From Pseudomonas marginalis (GTDB lineage: Bacteria; Pseudomonadota; Gammaproteobacteria; Pseudomonadales; Pseudomonadaceae): a DNA stretch of 64,000 nt. The stretch spans positions 1,302,001 to 1,366,000 of the forward strand of contig NZ_VTFG01000002.1 in the NCBI RefSeq assembly GCF_008692035.1, in the 5' to 3' direction. A program made the translations under genes and the position numbers. The notes under the pieces were generated by a model. The model worked only from the letters and a program-made list of their open reading frames with translations. It did no database searches and had not been told where the DNA came from. How positions within the stretch are numbered: the first letter of the stretch is position 1; each line of letters starts with the position of its first letter. Of this stretch, positions 8,585 through 16,321 are shown one piece after another.

Positions 8585-10267
8585 TCAGAGGGTGGACAGG
8601 AAGGTGCTGTTGTTGGCCTGCCATTCAATGATGTCAATACGGATACGTTTTTTGTCGAGCTTGCCGACACTGGTCTTGGGAATTTCCGTAACAACGGCGA
8701 TCTGGCTCGGAATCGCCCACTTGCTCAAATGGCCCAGTTCGACAAAAGGCTTGAGGTGTTCCTTGAGCTCGCGGGCCCCAATCTCATGGCCATCACGCAC
8801 CACCAGCAACGCAAACGGACGCTCGCCCCACTGCGGGTCGGCGATGCCCACCACCGCTACTTCGCGTACCGCCGGGTGACGGCTGACCAGGTCTTCGAGG
8901 GCCAGGGAGGAGATCCACTCGCCGCCGGTCTTGATCACGTCCTTGATGCGGTCGCGGATATCGATCACCCCAAATGCATCGAGGGTGGCCACGTCGCCGG
9001 TGTGCATCCAGCCACCCGCCCACAGCTCGGCGCCCTTCTGCGGCTCGTTGTAATACCCCTCGGTCAGCCACGGCGCGCGCAGCACCAACTCACCCTGGGA
9101 CTCGCCGTCGGCGGGCAGGAAATTCCCCTCAGCGTCCATGATCGCAGCTTCCACCAACGGCCCGGGCACGCCGGCCTTGATGCGGTAGCTGATGCGCTCG
9201 TCCTCGGTGCCGGCTATCAGTTCCTCGTTGAGGTGGGCACAGGACACCAGCGGGCCGGTCTCGGACATGCCGTACGCGGCGGTGAGCTGAATCCCGCGGG
9301 CCTTTGCCGCCTCATACAGGGTGCGGTTGAGCGCACTGCCGCCTATGACGATTTTCCAGCCGCCAAAATCGACGCCTTGGGCAGCCTTGGCGTTGAGCAC
9401 CATTTGCAGGATGGTCGGCACGCAGTGGGAAAAGGTGACCTTCTCCTTGCGCCACAGCTCCACCAGGTATTCCGGGTCGTAGCGGCCGGGGTAGACCTGC
9501 TTAAGGCCAAGCATGGTCGCCACATACGGCAGGCCCCAGGCATGCACGTGGAACATCGGCGTGATCGGCATGTACACGTCGTTGGTGCCCAGCAGGCGCA
9601 CGCTGTCGACGCTGCCCATGATGGTCGCCACGCCGATGGTGTGCAGCACCAGCTGGCGATGGGTGAAGTACACGCCCTTGGGGTTGCCGGTGGTACCGGT
9701 GGTGTAGAAGGTGGTGGCGACGGAGTGTTCGTCGAAGTCCTGGAAATCGTACTTCGGGCTGGCGGCGGCCAGCAGGGTTTCATACTCACCGACCAGGTTG
9801 GGCAACTCGGCGGTCTTGGCTTCGCCGTCGGTGAGCAGCAGCGTCTTGTCGACGGTGGTGAGCTGCCCGGCAATGGCCTGGTAGAGCCCCACGAACTCGC
9901 TGTTGACCAGCACGAAGCGGTCCTCGGCGTGGTTCATGGTGTAGAGAATCTGTTCCGGCGACAGGCGCACATTGATGGTGTGGATCACCGCACCGATCAT
10001 CGGGATGGCGAACATGCATTCCAGGTAACGATGACTGTCCCAATCCATCACCGCCACGGTGTCACCGGCCTTGACCCCGGCTGCGGTGAGCACGTTGGCC
10101 AGGCGCGCGACGCGCTCGATCAAGGTCGGGTAGGTGTAGCGCAGCTTGTCGCGGTAGACGATTTCCCGGGTCTTCTCGTAACGGGTACCGGACATCAACA
10201 GGCGCTTGATCAACAGCGGGTATTGATACGCACCTTCGGCGGGCGGAATAACACGGGTCTGCAACAT
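8585..10267 (-). CDS. Fatty-acid--CoA ligase (AMP-binding)
   Basis: 560 residues. It adenylates a carboxylic acid and transfers it to CoA. The signature P-loop TTGTTGNPKG is at residues 189-198, followed by the A5 motif YGMSETGP and the hinge/A8 region HTGDVATLDAFGVIDIRDR with KDVIKTGGEWIS. The final IPKTSVGKLDKK gives the catalytic A10 lysine. The length and motifs fit medium/long-chain enzymes such as AlkK. AAGGGA precedes the ATG. It is on the same strand as, but 330 bases upstream of, the DUF1302 operon. The exact acyl chain cannot be read from the sequence. Confidence 0.9.
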   Translation of the reverse strand: MLQTRVIPPAEGAYQYPLLIKRLLMSGTRYEKTREIVYRDKLRYTYPTLIERVARLANVLTAAGVKAGDTVAVMDWDSHRYLECMFAIPMIGAVIHTINVRLSPEQILYTMNHAEDRFVLVNSEFVGLYQAIAGQLTTVDKTLLLTDGEAKTAELPNLVGEYETLLAAASPKYDFQDFDEHSVATTFYTTGTTGNPKGVYFTHRQLVLHTIGVATIMGSVDSVRLLGTNDVYMPITPMFHVHAWGLPYVATMLGLKQVYPGRYDPEYLVELWRKEKVTFSHCVPTILQMVLNAKAAQGVDFGGWKIVIGGSALNRTLYEAAKARGIQLTAAYGMSETGPLVSCAHLNEELIAGTEDERISYRIKAGVPGPLVEAAIMDAEGNFLPADGESQGELVLRAPWLTEGYYNEPQKGAELWAGGWMHTGDVATLDAFGVIDIRDRIKDVIKTGGEWISSLALEDLVSRHPAVREVAVVGIADPQWGERPFALLVVRDGHEIGARELKEHLKPFVELGHLSKWAIPSQIAVVTEIPKTSVGKLDKKRIRIDIIEWQANNSTFLSTL

Positions 10268-10414
10268 ACGAATCCCTTTTATGACTGCACGGTCTTGGCT
10301 TGAAGACCTGCACTGTAGAGACGTTATGTGTCAGACAAATCAGCCAAAGGAATGATTTGCAGAGGCTGGGGAATGCTAGCTTTGAGCCATTATTCAGGGA
10401 CAATGGAGGTCAAA

Positions 10415-10442
10415 TGTGGGAGGGGGCTTGCTCCCTCCCACA
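10415..10442. repeat. Single REP palindrome
   Basis: TGTGGGAGGG-GGCTTG-CTCCCTCCCACA folds into a compact hairpin of the same REP family as the other elements here. It lies 28 bases past the LysE-family gene and may act as its terminator. Confidence 0.75.
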
Positions 10443-10470
10443 CTGGATTGTGTTTACTTGAGAACAGCGT

Positions 10471-11103
10471 TTATTTCGCGCTGGTAAACGCCAACTTCAC
10501 CCCAATCGCAATCAACACCGCTCCCATGGTCCGATCAAACCAATGCCCCATCCGCGCAAACCCGGCGCGCACGCGCTGCTGGCTGAACAACATCGCCACC
10601 AGGCAGAACCACAACGCCGTCGCCACCGCCAGGTACACGCCGTAGCCGGCCTGGATCGCCAGCGGTGTGTGCGGGTTGATCACCACGGTGAACAGCGACA
10701 GGAAGAACAACGTCGCCTTGGGGTTCAGGCCGTTGGTGACGAAGCCTGCGGTAAACGCGCCGCGCGGGGTGCGCTCGCCCGCTTCGCGGTGCAACTCGCC
10801 CTCGACGGCAGGCTTGGCCGGTTTGGCGCGCAGGGCCTTGAAGCCGATGTACAGCAGGTAGGCGGCGGCCGCCCATTTCAGTGCGTTGAACAACACGATG
10901 GACTGGGACACGATCAGGCCGATGCCGAGCAACGAATAGCCCACGTGCAGGAAAATCGCCGAGCCCACGCCCAACGCAGTCCAGGTTCCGGCGCGGCGGC
11001 CGTGGGTCACGCTCTCACGCACCACCACCGCAAAATCCGGGCCGGGGCTGGCCACCGCCAACAGGTGAATCAGGGCTACGGTCAAAAACTCGGCGGCGTA
11101 CAT
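10471..11103 (-). CDS. LysE/RhtB family amino-acid exporter
   Basis: 210 residues, the usual size for the family, with about six hydrophobic segments. The N terminus contains the family pattern ASPGPDFAVVVRES near residues 20-33. It probably exports an amino acid or derivative, but the substrate cannot be predicted. The ATG at 11103 is preferred because GGAG lies 5 bases upstream; the alternative GTG at 11109 overlaps that ribosome-binding site. It is divergent from the 2-hydroxyacid dehydrogenase gene, with an 84-base shared promoter region. Confidence 0.88.
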   Translation of the reverse strand: MYAAEFLTVALIHLLAVASPGPDFAVVVRESVTHGRRAGTWTALGVGSAIFLHVGYSLLGIGLIVSQSIVLFNALKWAAAAYLLYIGFKALRAKPAKPAVEGELHREAGERTPRGAFTAGFVTNGLNPKATLFFLSLFTVVINPHTPLAIQAGYGVYLAVATALWFCLVAMLFSQQRVRAGFARMGHWFDRTMGAVLIAIGVKLAFTSAK

Positions 11104-11187
11104 ACTCACTCCATTAAGTAACGGATTATTTCATCTGATAGGCTCGGCAGATTACGCCTTCGAACCCTGTCGCAAAAGGTACAGTTG

Positions 11188-12153
11188 ATGACGAACAATC
11201 GCCGCGCCGTCTTCCTTGATCACCCGTCCCTGGATCTGGGCGACCTCGACCTCAGCGAGTTGCACGCCCGCTTCAGCGACTTGCAGTTGTTGACGGGCAC
11301 CACGCCGCAGAATGTGGTCGAGCGCCTGCAAGGCGCGCAGGTGGCGATCAGTAACAAAATCCCGCTCAACCGCGAAACCCTGGCGGCCTGCCCGGAACTC
11401 AAGTTGATCCTGGTTTCGGCGACCGGCACCAACAACATTGACCTGGAAGCCGCCCGCGCCCACGGCATCACCGTGAGCAACTGCCAGGGCTACGGCACAC
11501 CGTCGGTGGCGCAGCACACGATCATGCTGTTGCTCAACCTGGCGACGCGGCTGCAGGACTATCAGCGCGATGTGAGCGCCGGCAAATGGCAGGAGGCCAA
11601 GCAGTTCTGCCTGCTGGACCACCCGATTGTCGAGCTGGAAGGCAAGACCCTCGGCCTGCTGGGCCATGGCGAACTGGGCAGTGCCGTGGCCCGCCTGGCC
11701 GAAGCCTTCGGCATGCGCGTGCTACTCGGCGCGATTCCCGGGCGCCCTGCCCGTGCCGACCGCGTGCCCCTGGATGAACTGCTGGCGCAGGTGGACGCAC
11801 TCACCTTGCACTGCCCGCTCAATGAACACACCCGGGACTTTATCGGCGCCCGTGAATTGGCGCGGCTCAAGCCCGGCGCGTTTATCGTCAACACCGCGCG
11901 CGGTGGCTTGATCAACGAGCAGGCCCTGGCCGATGCCTTGCGCAGCGGCCATCTGGGCGGCGCGGCGACCGATGTGCTGAGTGTTGAGCCCCCGGTCAAT
12001 GGCAACCCATTGCTGGCCGGCGATATTCCTCGACTGATCGTCACGCCCCACAATGCCTGGGGCAGCCGCGAAGCGCGGCAGCGTATCGTCGGCCAACTGG
12101 CGGAAAACGCCCGGGGCTTTTTCAGCGGCGCCCCGCTGCGCGTCGTCAGTTGA
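11188..12153 (+). CDS. D-2-hydroxyacid dehydrogenase (glycerate dehydrogenase-like)
   Basis: 321 residues. It reduces a 2-oxoacid such as hydroxypyruvate or glyoxylate with NAD(P)H. The nucleotide-binding GHGELG loop is near residue 158, and the catalytic Arg238 (NTARGG), Glu267 (SVEPP) and His288 (PHNAW) are all present. The start is ATG 11188, with AAAGGT 7 bases upstream; the preceding TTG is less likely. Similarity to HprA-type enzymes suggests hydroxypyruvate reduction, but close homologues differ in substrate. Confidence 0.87.
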   Translation: MTNNRRAVFLDHPSLDLGDLDLSELHARFSDLQLLTGTTPQNVVERLQGAQVAISNKIPLNRETLAACPELKLILVSATGTNNIDLEAARAHGITVSNCQGYGTPSVAQHTIMLLLNLATRLQDYQRDVSAGKWQEAKQFCLLDHPIVELEGKTLGLLGHGELGSAVARLAEAFGMRVLLGAIPGRPARADRVPLDELLAQVDALTLHCPLNEHTRDFIGARELARLKPGAFIVNTARGGLINEQALADALRSGHLGGAATDVLSVEPPVNGNPLLAGDIPRLIVTPHNAWGSREARQRIVGQLAENARGFFSGAPLRVVS

Positions 12154-12183
12154 TAAACTGCGCCCCTTTTCAAGGAGCAGACC

Positions 12184-13182
12184 ATGGATCCGCGCAGTGA
12201 AGTACTGCTTCGTCAGGCCGAACTTTTTCAAGGCAACCTGCTGCTGGTGGGCTTGCCCGCCGACGACCTGCTGGGTCGCCTGCCCAACGCCCACGGCTGG
12301 TGCTGGCATGCCGGCGACCAGGCGGCGCTCGACGCGCGCTTCCCGGAGCGCAGCCAGTTTGGGGTGAATGCGCCCGAGCGCGGGTTCGAGGCGGCGGTGA
12401 TCTTCCTGCCCAAGTCCAAGGACCTCACCGATTACCTGCTCAACGCCGTGGCAGCGCGACTGCCCGGCGCCGAGCTGTTCCTGGTAGGGGAGAAAAAAGG
12501 CGGTATCGAAAGCGCCGCCAAGCAGATGGCCCCGTATGGCAAACCGCGCAAGCTCGACAGCGCGCGGCATTGCCAGCTGTGGCAAATCACCGTGGCCAAC
12601 GCCCCGCAAGCGGTCGAGCTGGAAAGCCTGGCGCAGGTGTTCGATGTGCCGCTGGCCGAAGGCCCGCTCAAGGTGGTGAGCCTGCCGGGTGTATTCAGCC
12701 ACGGCCGTCTGGATCGCGGTACCGAGCTGTTGCTGGAGCACTTGGACAAACTGCCGAGCGGCCACTTGCTCGACTTCGGTTGCGGCGCCGGTGTGTTGGG
12801 AGCGGCGGTCAAACGTCGCTACCCGCACAACAGCATAACGATGCTGGATGTGGATGCTTTCGCCGCCGCCAGCAGTCGCCTGACCCTGGCCGCCAACGGT
12901 CTGGAAGCCGAGGTATTGACCGGTGACGGCATCGACGCCGCGCCGATGGGGTTGAATGCAATCTTGAGCAACCCACCGTTCCATGTCGGCGTGCACACCG
13001 ACTATTTCGCCACGGAGAACCTGCTGCGAAAAGCGGCGAAACACCTGGCAAAAGGTGGCGAACTTCGCCTGGTGGCTAACAGTTTCCTCAAGTACCAACC
13101 ATTGATCGAAGAGCATCTGGGCGTGTGTGCGGTCAAGGCCGAAGGCAATGGTTTTCGCATCTACCGTGCCAAGCGCGGCTGA
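12184..13182 (+). CDS. rsmC: 16S rRNA m2G1207 methyltransferase RsmC
   Basis: 332 residues. It methylates G1207 of 16S rRNA in the 30S subunit using S-adenosylmethionine. It has the two-domain RsmC layout: a degenerate N-terminal methyltransferase-like domain and a C-terminal active domain with the SAM-binding LLDFGCGAGVLG and the catalytic NPPF at residues 263-266. AAGGAG precedes the ATG by 6 bases. It follows the dehydrogenase gene by 30 bases and may be cotranscribed with it. Confidence 0.92.
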   Translation: MDPRSEVLLRQAELFQGNLLLVGLPADDLLGRLPNAHGWCWHAGDQAALDARFPERSQFGVNAPERGFEAAVIFLPKSKDLTDYLLNAVAARLPGAELFLVGEKKGGIESAAKQMAPYGKPRKLDSARHCQLWQITVANAPQAVELESLAQVFDVPLAEGPLKVVSLPGVFSHGRLDRGTELLLEHLDKLPSGHLLDFGCGAGVLGAAVKRRYPHNSITMLDVDAFAAASSRLTLAANGLEAEVLTGDGIDAAPMGLNAILSNPPFHVGVHTDYFATENLLRKAAKHLAKGGELRLVANSFLKYQPLIEEHLGVCAVKAEGNGFRIYRAKRG

Positions 13183-13203
13183 TGGCGGTTTGAAAAAGAA
13201 CGC

Positions 13204-13232
13204 TTGCCGAATGGATTTTGCCTAGGCAGAAT
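13204..13232 (+). promoter_or_regulatory. Candidate sigma-70 promoter of the Mn riboswitch transcript
   Basis: TTGCCG (13204-13209), a 17-base spacer and CAGAAT (13227-13232) would start transcription about 10 bases before the aptamer. The -10 overlaps an imperfect 22-base inverted repeat (13213-13234), which could be an operator or the rsmC terminator. Confidence 0.45.
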
Positions 13233-13242
13233 CCGCTCCGTC

Positions 13243-13431
13243 CTAGGGGAGTAGTCTCCCACGAGCGCCACGCTCGTCCGGCATACGTCAACATACTTGG
13301 TCAACAGGCCATGGCGTATGCGACCCAGGAGTCCGCACAGACGGACCGGGGTTTGACAAGACCTATGACACGCACACCTTACCCGGGGCGGGAAGGCTGT
13401 ACGTGTCATAGCCGTGTCGACCCGCCCCCTG
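13243..13431 (+). ncRNA. yybP-ykoY family manganese riboswitch
   Basis: The leader begins with the conserved GGGGAGTAG (13246-13254) and contains the internal CGTCAACATACTTGG stretch of this class. It ends in CCCGCCCC (13421-13428) just before the ribosome-binding region of the UPF0016 gene. GGGGCGGG at 13385-13392 can pair with CCCGCCCC, while the aptamer's GGGG could also compete for it, suggesting a switch that exposes the GGAA at 13431. yybP-ykoY RNAs bind Mn2+ and switch on Mn exporters, which matches the gene that follows. Confidence 0.87.
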
Positions 13432-13443
13432 GAAACCTACCTG

Positions 13444-14028
13444 ATGCTGGATTCATTGCTCGTTCCTACCGCAATCGTTGCCTTGGCCGAAATCGGCGAC
13501 AAGACGCAACTGCTCGCGCTCATCCTTGCCGCACGCTTTCGCAAACCCTGGCCGATCATCGCCGGCATCGTCGCTGCGACCCTGGCCAACCATGCGGCCG
13601 CCGGTGCCGTGGGGGCCTGGTTCGGGAGTTTCTTCTCGGATGCGGTATTGCACTGGATTCTCGCGGCCAGCTTCTGCGCCACCGCGCTGTGGACCCTGGT
13701 GCCTGACAAACTCGACGATGACGAAGCCAGCACCACGCGCAAGTTCGGGCCGTTCCTGACCACGCTGATTGCCTTCTTCCTGGCGGAAATCGGGGACAAG
13801 ACCCAGATCGCCACGGTGATGCTGGCGGCGCAATACCCGGAACTGTGGCTGGTGATTATCGGCACCACCCTGGGCATGTTGATTGCCAACGTACCGGTGG
13901 TTCTGGCGGGGAATTTCGCGGCGGAGAAACTGCCACTGACATTGATTCGTCGACTGGCGGCTACGGCGTTCTTTGTCCTGGCGATTGTGGCGGTGTACAA
14001 GGCCATGCAGAGCAGTGGCTGGATCTAG
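13444..14028 (+). CDS. UPF0016/GDT1 family Mn2+ exporter
   Basis: 194 residues with six hydrophobic segments. The two family motifs E-x-G-D-K-T appear as EIGDKT at residues 16-21 and 115-120, one in each half of the inverted repeat. Members (TMEM165/Gdt1, bacterial MneA) export Mn2+ or exchange Mn2+/Ca2+ for protons. The Mn riboswitch directly upstream strongly supports Mn2+ efflux. The ATG at 13444 has GGAAA about 8 bases upstream; an upstream in-frame GTG (13414) lies inside the riboswitch and is rejected. Confidence 0.9.
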   Translation: MLDSLLVPTAIVALAEIGDKTQLLALILAARFRKPWPIIAGIVAATLANHAAAGAVGAWFGSFFSDAVLHWILAASFCATALWTLVPDKLDDDEASTTRKFGPFLTTLIAFFLAEIGDKTQIATVMLAAQYPELWLVIIGTTLGMLIANVPVVLAGNFAAEKLPLTLIRRLAATAFFVLAIVAVYKAMQSSGWI

Positions 14029-14038
14029 CTGCAAGCTT

Positions 14039-14091
14039 CAAGCTTCAAGCTGCAGGAAGAAGCAGTGCTTTTTCCTGCAGCTTGAAGCTTG
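14039..14091. terminator. Long palindromic hairpin between convergent genes
   Basis: A perfect 20-bp stem (CAAGCTTCAAGCTGCAGGAA at 14039-14058 and its complement at 14072-14091) with a 13-base loop that can itself pair (AAGC / GCTT). It lies between the ends of the UPF0016 gene and the convergent protease gene and probably terminates both. The AGCTTCAAGCTGCA words look like a repeat family distinct from the REPs here. Confidence 0.72.
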
Positions 14092-14109
14092 CTACTTGTC
14101 GTTGAAGTC

Positions 14110-14928
14110 TTAGGACTTCTTGGCCTGCTGATAGAGCGGCATCACCTTCGGAATCGCCGCCTGCAACGAGGCGATCCGGCTGTCGGAGGCCGGGTGAGTG
14201 CTCATGAACTCCGGCGGTGCGCCCTCCGAAGCCTTGGCCATCTTGTTCCACAGGGTGATCGCCGCGTTCGGGTTGTAGCCGGCGCGGGCCGCCAGTTCCA
14301 GGCCGATCAGGTCCGCTTCGTTTTCATTGCTGCGGCTGTTGGGCAAGGTCATGCCGTAGTTGGCCACGGTATCGGCCAGCGCCAGGCTGTCCTGGCCCAG
14401 GCCGAACAACGCACCGGCGCCCTGCTTGGCCATCTCGATGCCGTAGGCCTTGGACATGGCTTCGCGGCCGTGCTCACGCAAGGCGTGGGCGATTTCATGG
14501 CCCATCACCGCGGCGAGTTCATCGTCGGTGAGCTTGAGGTTGTCGATCAACGCGCTGTACACGAAGATCTTGCCGCCAGGCCCGCAGTTGGCGTTCATCT
14601 CATCGCTCTTGATCAGGTTCACTTCCCACTTCCACTGCGCCGCATCCGGGCGGAAGGTCGGCGCCTGGGCGATCAGGCGATTGGCGATCGCCTGCACGCG
14701 CTTGGCATTGGCACTGGTCTTGTCCAACTGGCCTTTGCTGCTGGCCTCGCCCAGGGTCTGCTGGTAGGACTGGGCGTACATCTGGTCGACTTCCTGGCTC
14801 GACAGCATGCTGAACATATATTGCTTGCGCTCAACCCCGACGGCGCCGCCGCTGGTTGTGTTGACCGACTGACACCCGGCCAGCAACACGCCTGCCGCCA
14901 ATACACTTACGGCCAATGATTTCTTCAT
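14110..14928 (-). CDS. M48 family metalloprotease lipoprotein (LoiP-like)
   Basis: 272 residues. The lipoprotein signal ends at Cys19 (VLLAGC). The zinc protease motif HEIAH is at residues 144-148, with the third ligand probably in the NENEAD segment. Such enzymes (YggG/LoiP, BepA relatives) degrade or assist misfolded envelope proteins. The ATG at 14928 has GGGAGAG upstream; an extended in-frame start at 14964 would disrupt the signal peptide. Confidence 0.9.
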   Translation of the reverse strand: MKKSLAVSVLAAGVLLAGCQSVNTTSGGAVGVERKQYMFSMLSSQEVDQMYAQSYQQTLGEASSKGQLDKTSANAKRVQAIANRLIAQAPTFRPDAAQWKWEVNLIKSDEMNANCGPGGKIFVYSALIDNLKLTDDELAAVMGHEIAHALREHGREAMSKAYGIEMAKQGAGALFGLGQDSLALADTVANYGMTLPNSRSNENEADLIGLELAARAGYNPNAAITLWNKMAKASEGAPPEFMSTHPASDSRIASLQAAIPKVMPLYQQAKKS

Positions 14929-15079
14929 CAATACACTCTCCCTGAAAAGACGCCCTGAAAACATGGCGCGTATCGTAGGCGCTCATTTGTATCGGCGCCA
15001 GATACAACAGACGTGTAACCGATGAATTTCGGACACATCTCACACGCCCGGCAACGTCAGTGAGCAACCGGCCTCAGGC

Positions 15080-15700
15080 TCAGGCCGGGGTCAGGCACTC
15101 CGGCCCGTTGAGCTTGGGATCATTGACCATGTTGGCCAGGACTCGCTCACGCAATGGGGCCGGCTCACTGGCCAGCAAGCCTTGCAACACATGCAAGGGC
15201 GTCTCGGGATCGAGCCAGGCGGCCTGCCCCGCCGCGTCCAGAATCAACGGCCGGCGCTGACTCTGGGCGGCCTGGGTCACCACTGCCGTACTCAGCCACA
15301 CCTGCTCCTGCACCGGGTACGCCTCCCAGATCGCGGCAAAAAACAGGGTCGAGCCCTCCCCCGGCGTCAGCCAGTACGGACGCTTGCGCTGGGTGCCGCG
15401 CCATTCGTAAAAGCCGTTGGCGGGCAGCAGGCAACGACGCTGGCGAAACGCTTCGCGAAACATCGGTTGCTCGGCCAGGGTTTCGGCACGGGCATGGGCC
15501 GGGGTGCGGGAAAGGTCAGTCAGCCAGGGCGGCGTCAGGCCCCAGCGCGCCCGTGCCAGGGTGCGCTGGCCGTCATTGAGGCGCTGGATCAGCACCGAAT
15601 CATTCGGGGAAATGTTCCACTGGGCCTGCTGGTCGGCCGGAAAGCCCGGCAGGGCAGCAAAGGTAGGGTTCCAGCGAAACAGGGCATAACGTCCACACAT
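15080..15700 (-). CDS. SRAP-domain protein (YedK/HMCES family), atypical active site
   Basis: 206 residues beginning MCGRY, so Cys2, which forms a thiazolidine link to abasic DNA after Met removal, is present. The GFYEW glutamate (Glu99) is present too. The catalytic Asn of E. coli YedK (in INARVET) is His69 here (AHARAET), and the catalytic His (in IHDRRP) is Ser147 (QSQRRP). Abasic-site crosslinking and its reversal could therefore be altered. It lies in its own transcription unit, 130 bases from the protease gene. Family assignment is firm; activity is uncertain. Confidence 0.85.
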   Translation of the reverse strand: MCGRYALFRWNPTFAALPGFPADQQAQWNISPNDSVLIQRLNDGQRTLARARWGLTPPWLTDLSRTPAHARAETLAEQPMFREAFRQRRCLLPANGFYEWRGTQRKRPYWLTPGEGSTLFFAAIWEAYPVQEQVWLSTAVVTQAAQSQRRPLILDAAGQAAWLDPETPLHVLQGLLASEPAPLRERVLANMVNDPKLNGPECLTPA

Positions 15701-15736
15701 GGGGCAACACGACTCTTGGGTAAACCGACCGACAGC

Positions 15737-15997
15737 CTAACAGACCAATACGTCGGGGAAGCTGTCGGGTTCGTCGCCGGGCAGGGGTTGCGCACCGATA
15801 TAGGCGGTAATCAGCTCGCGGGCCTCAGGCGCCCGGTCGTTGTCCACTTCCAGCCCCAGCAGGCCGAAGATCGGCAACTCCCCCGTGCCGCCGAGCAAAT
15901 GGCGCCCTACCAGGTGCGCCTCGATGCCCTCGCTGGCGAGCATTTGCTGCAGCAACTCGCCTTCCATCAGGTTTTCCGGTTCGTAGATTCGCTGCAT
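15737..15997 (-). CDS. DUF2007 putative signal-transducing protein
   Basis: 86 residues beginning MQRIYEPENLMEGELLQQML, the typical opening of small DUF2007 proteins (GlnB-like fold predicted). No ligand or partner is known. It follows the CPXCG gene by 11 bases on the same strand, so the two are probably cotranscribed. Confidence 0.8.
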   Translation of the reverse strand: MQRIYEPENLMEGELLQQMLASEGIEAHLVGRHLLGGTGELPIFGLLGLEVDNDRAPEARELITAYIGAQPLPGDEPDSFPDVLVC

Positions 15998-16008
15998 GGG
16001 CGTACCTG

Positions 16009-16191
16009 CTATTCGTTTTCACTGCGGGTTTCGAGCATCCACTCTTCACCATGGACCTGCAGGTTGAAAATGATCGGTCGGCAACACACCTGACAGTCCT
16101 CGATGTAGGTCTGATCACCGCCGGATAAATCCACCGCGGTCTCTACCGCTTCACCACAATAAGGACAATCGTACAGCGCAGTTTCCAGCAT
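16009..16191 (-). CDS. CPXCG-motif cysteine-rich protein
   Basis: 60 residues with two Cys pairs, DCPYCGE near residue 9 and DCQVCCRP near residue 33, spaced as a small zinc ribbon. These proteins are widespread in gammaproteobacteria and of unknown function. It is the first gene of a two-gene unit with the DUF2007 gene and is divergent from the acyltransferase gene. Confidence 0.85.
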   Translation of the reverse strand: MLETALYDCPYCGEAVETAVDLSGGDQTYIEDCQVCCRPIIFNLQVHGEEWMLETRSENE

Positions 16192-16321
16192 CGCAGTCTC
16201 CCAGGTGACTTGTGCGTATAATCGCCGGTCTATTTACAGGGCTATTTTCCGGCCGGGCCAATTCCCCGGACCGCACCCTGGTATTTCCTTTACTTACCCT
16301 AGCCGTTTCTAACAAGAGAGC

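Noticed and set aside
8729..10303. Long open frame antisense to the acyl-CoA ligase
   Set aside because: Same G+C codon-bias effect; all AMP-ligase motifs are on the minus strand.
13414..13443. GTG start for the UPF0016 gene
   Set aside because: It lies inside the riboswitch's final stem and would place translation start in the regulatory RNA.
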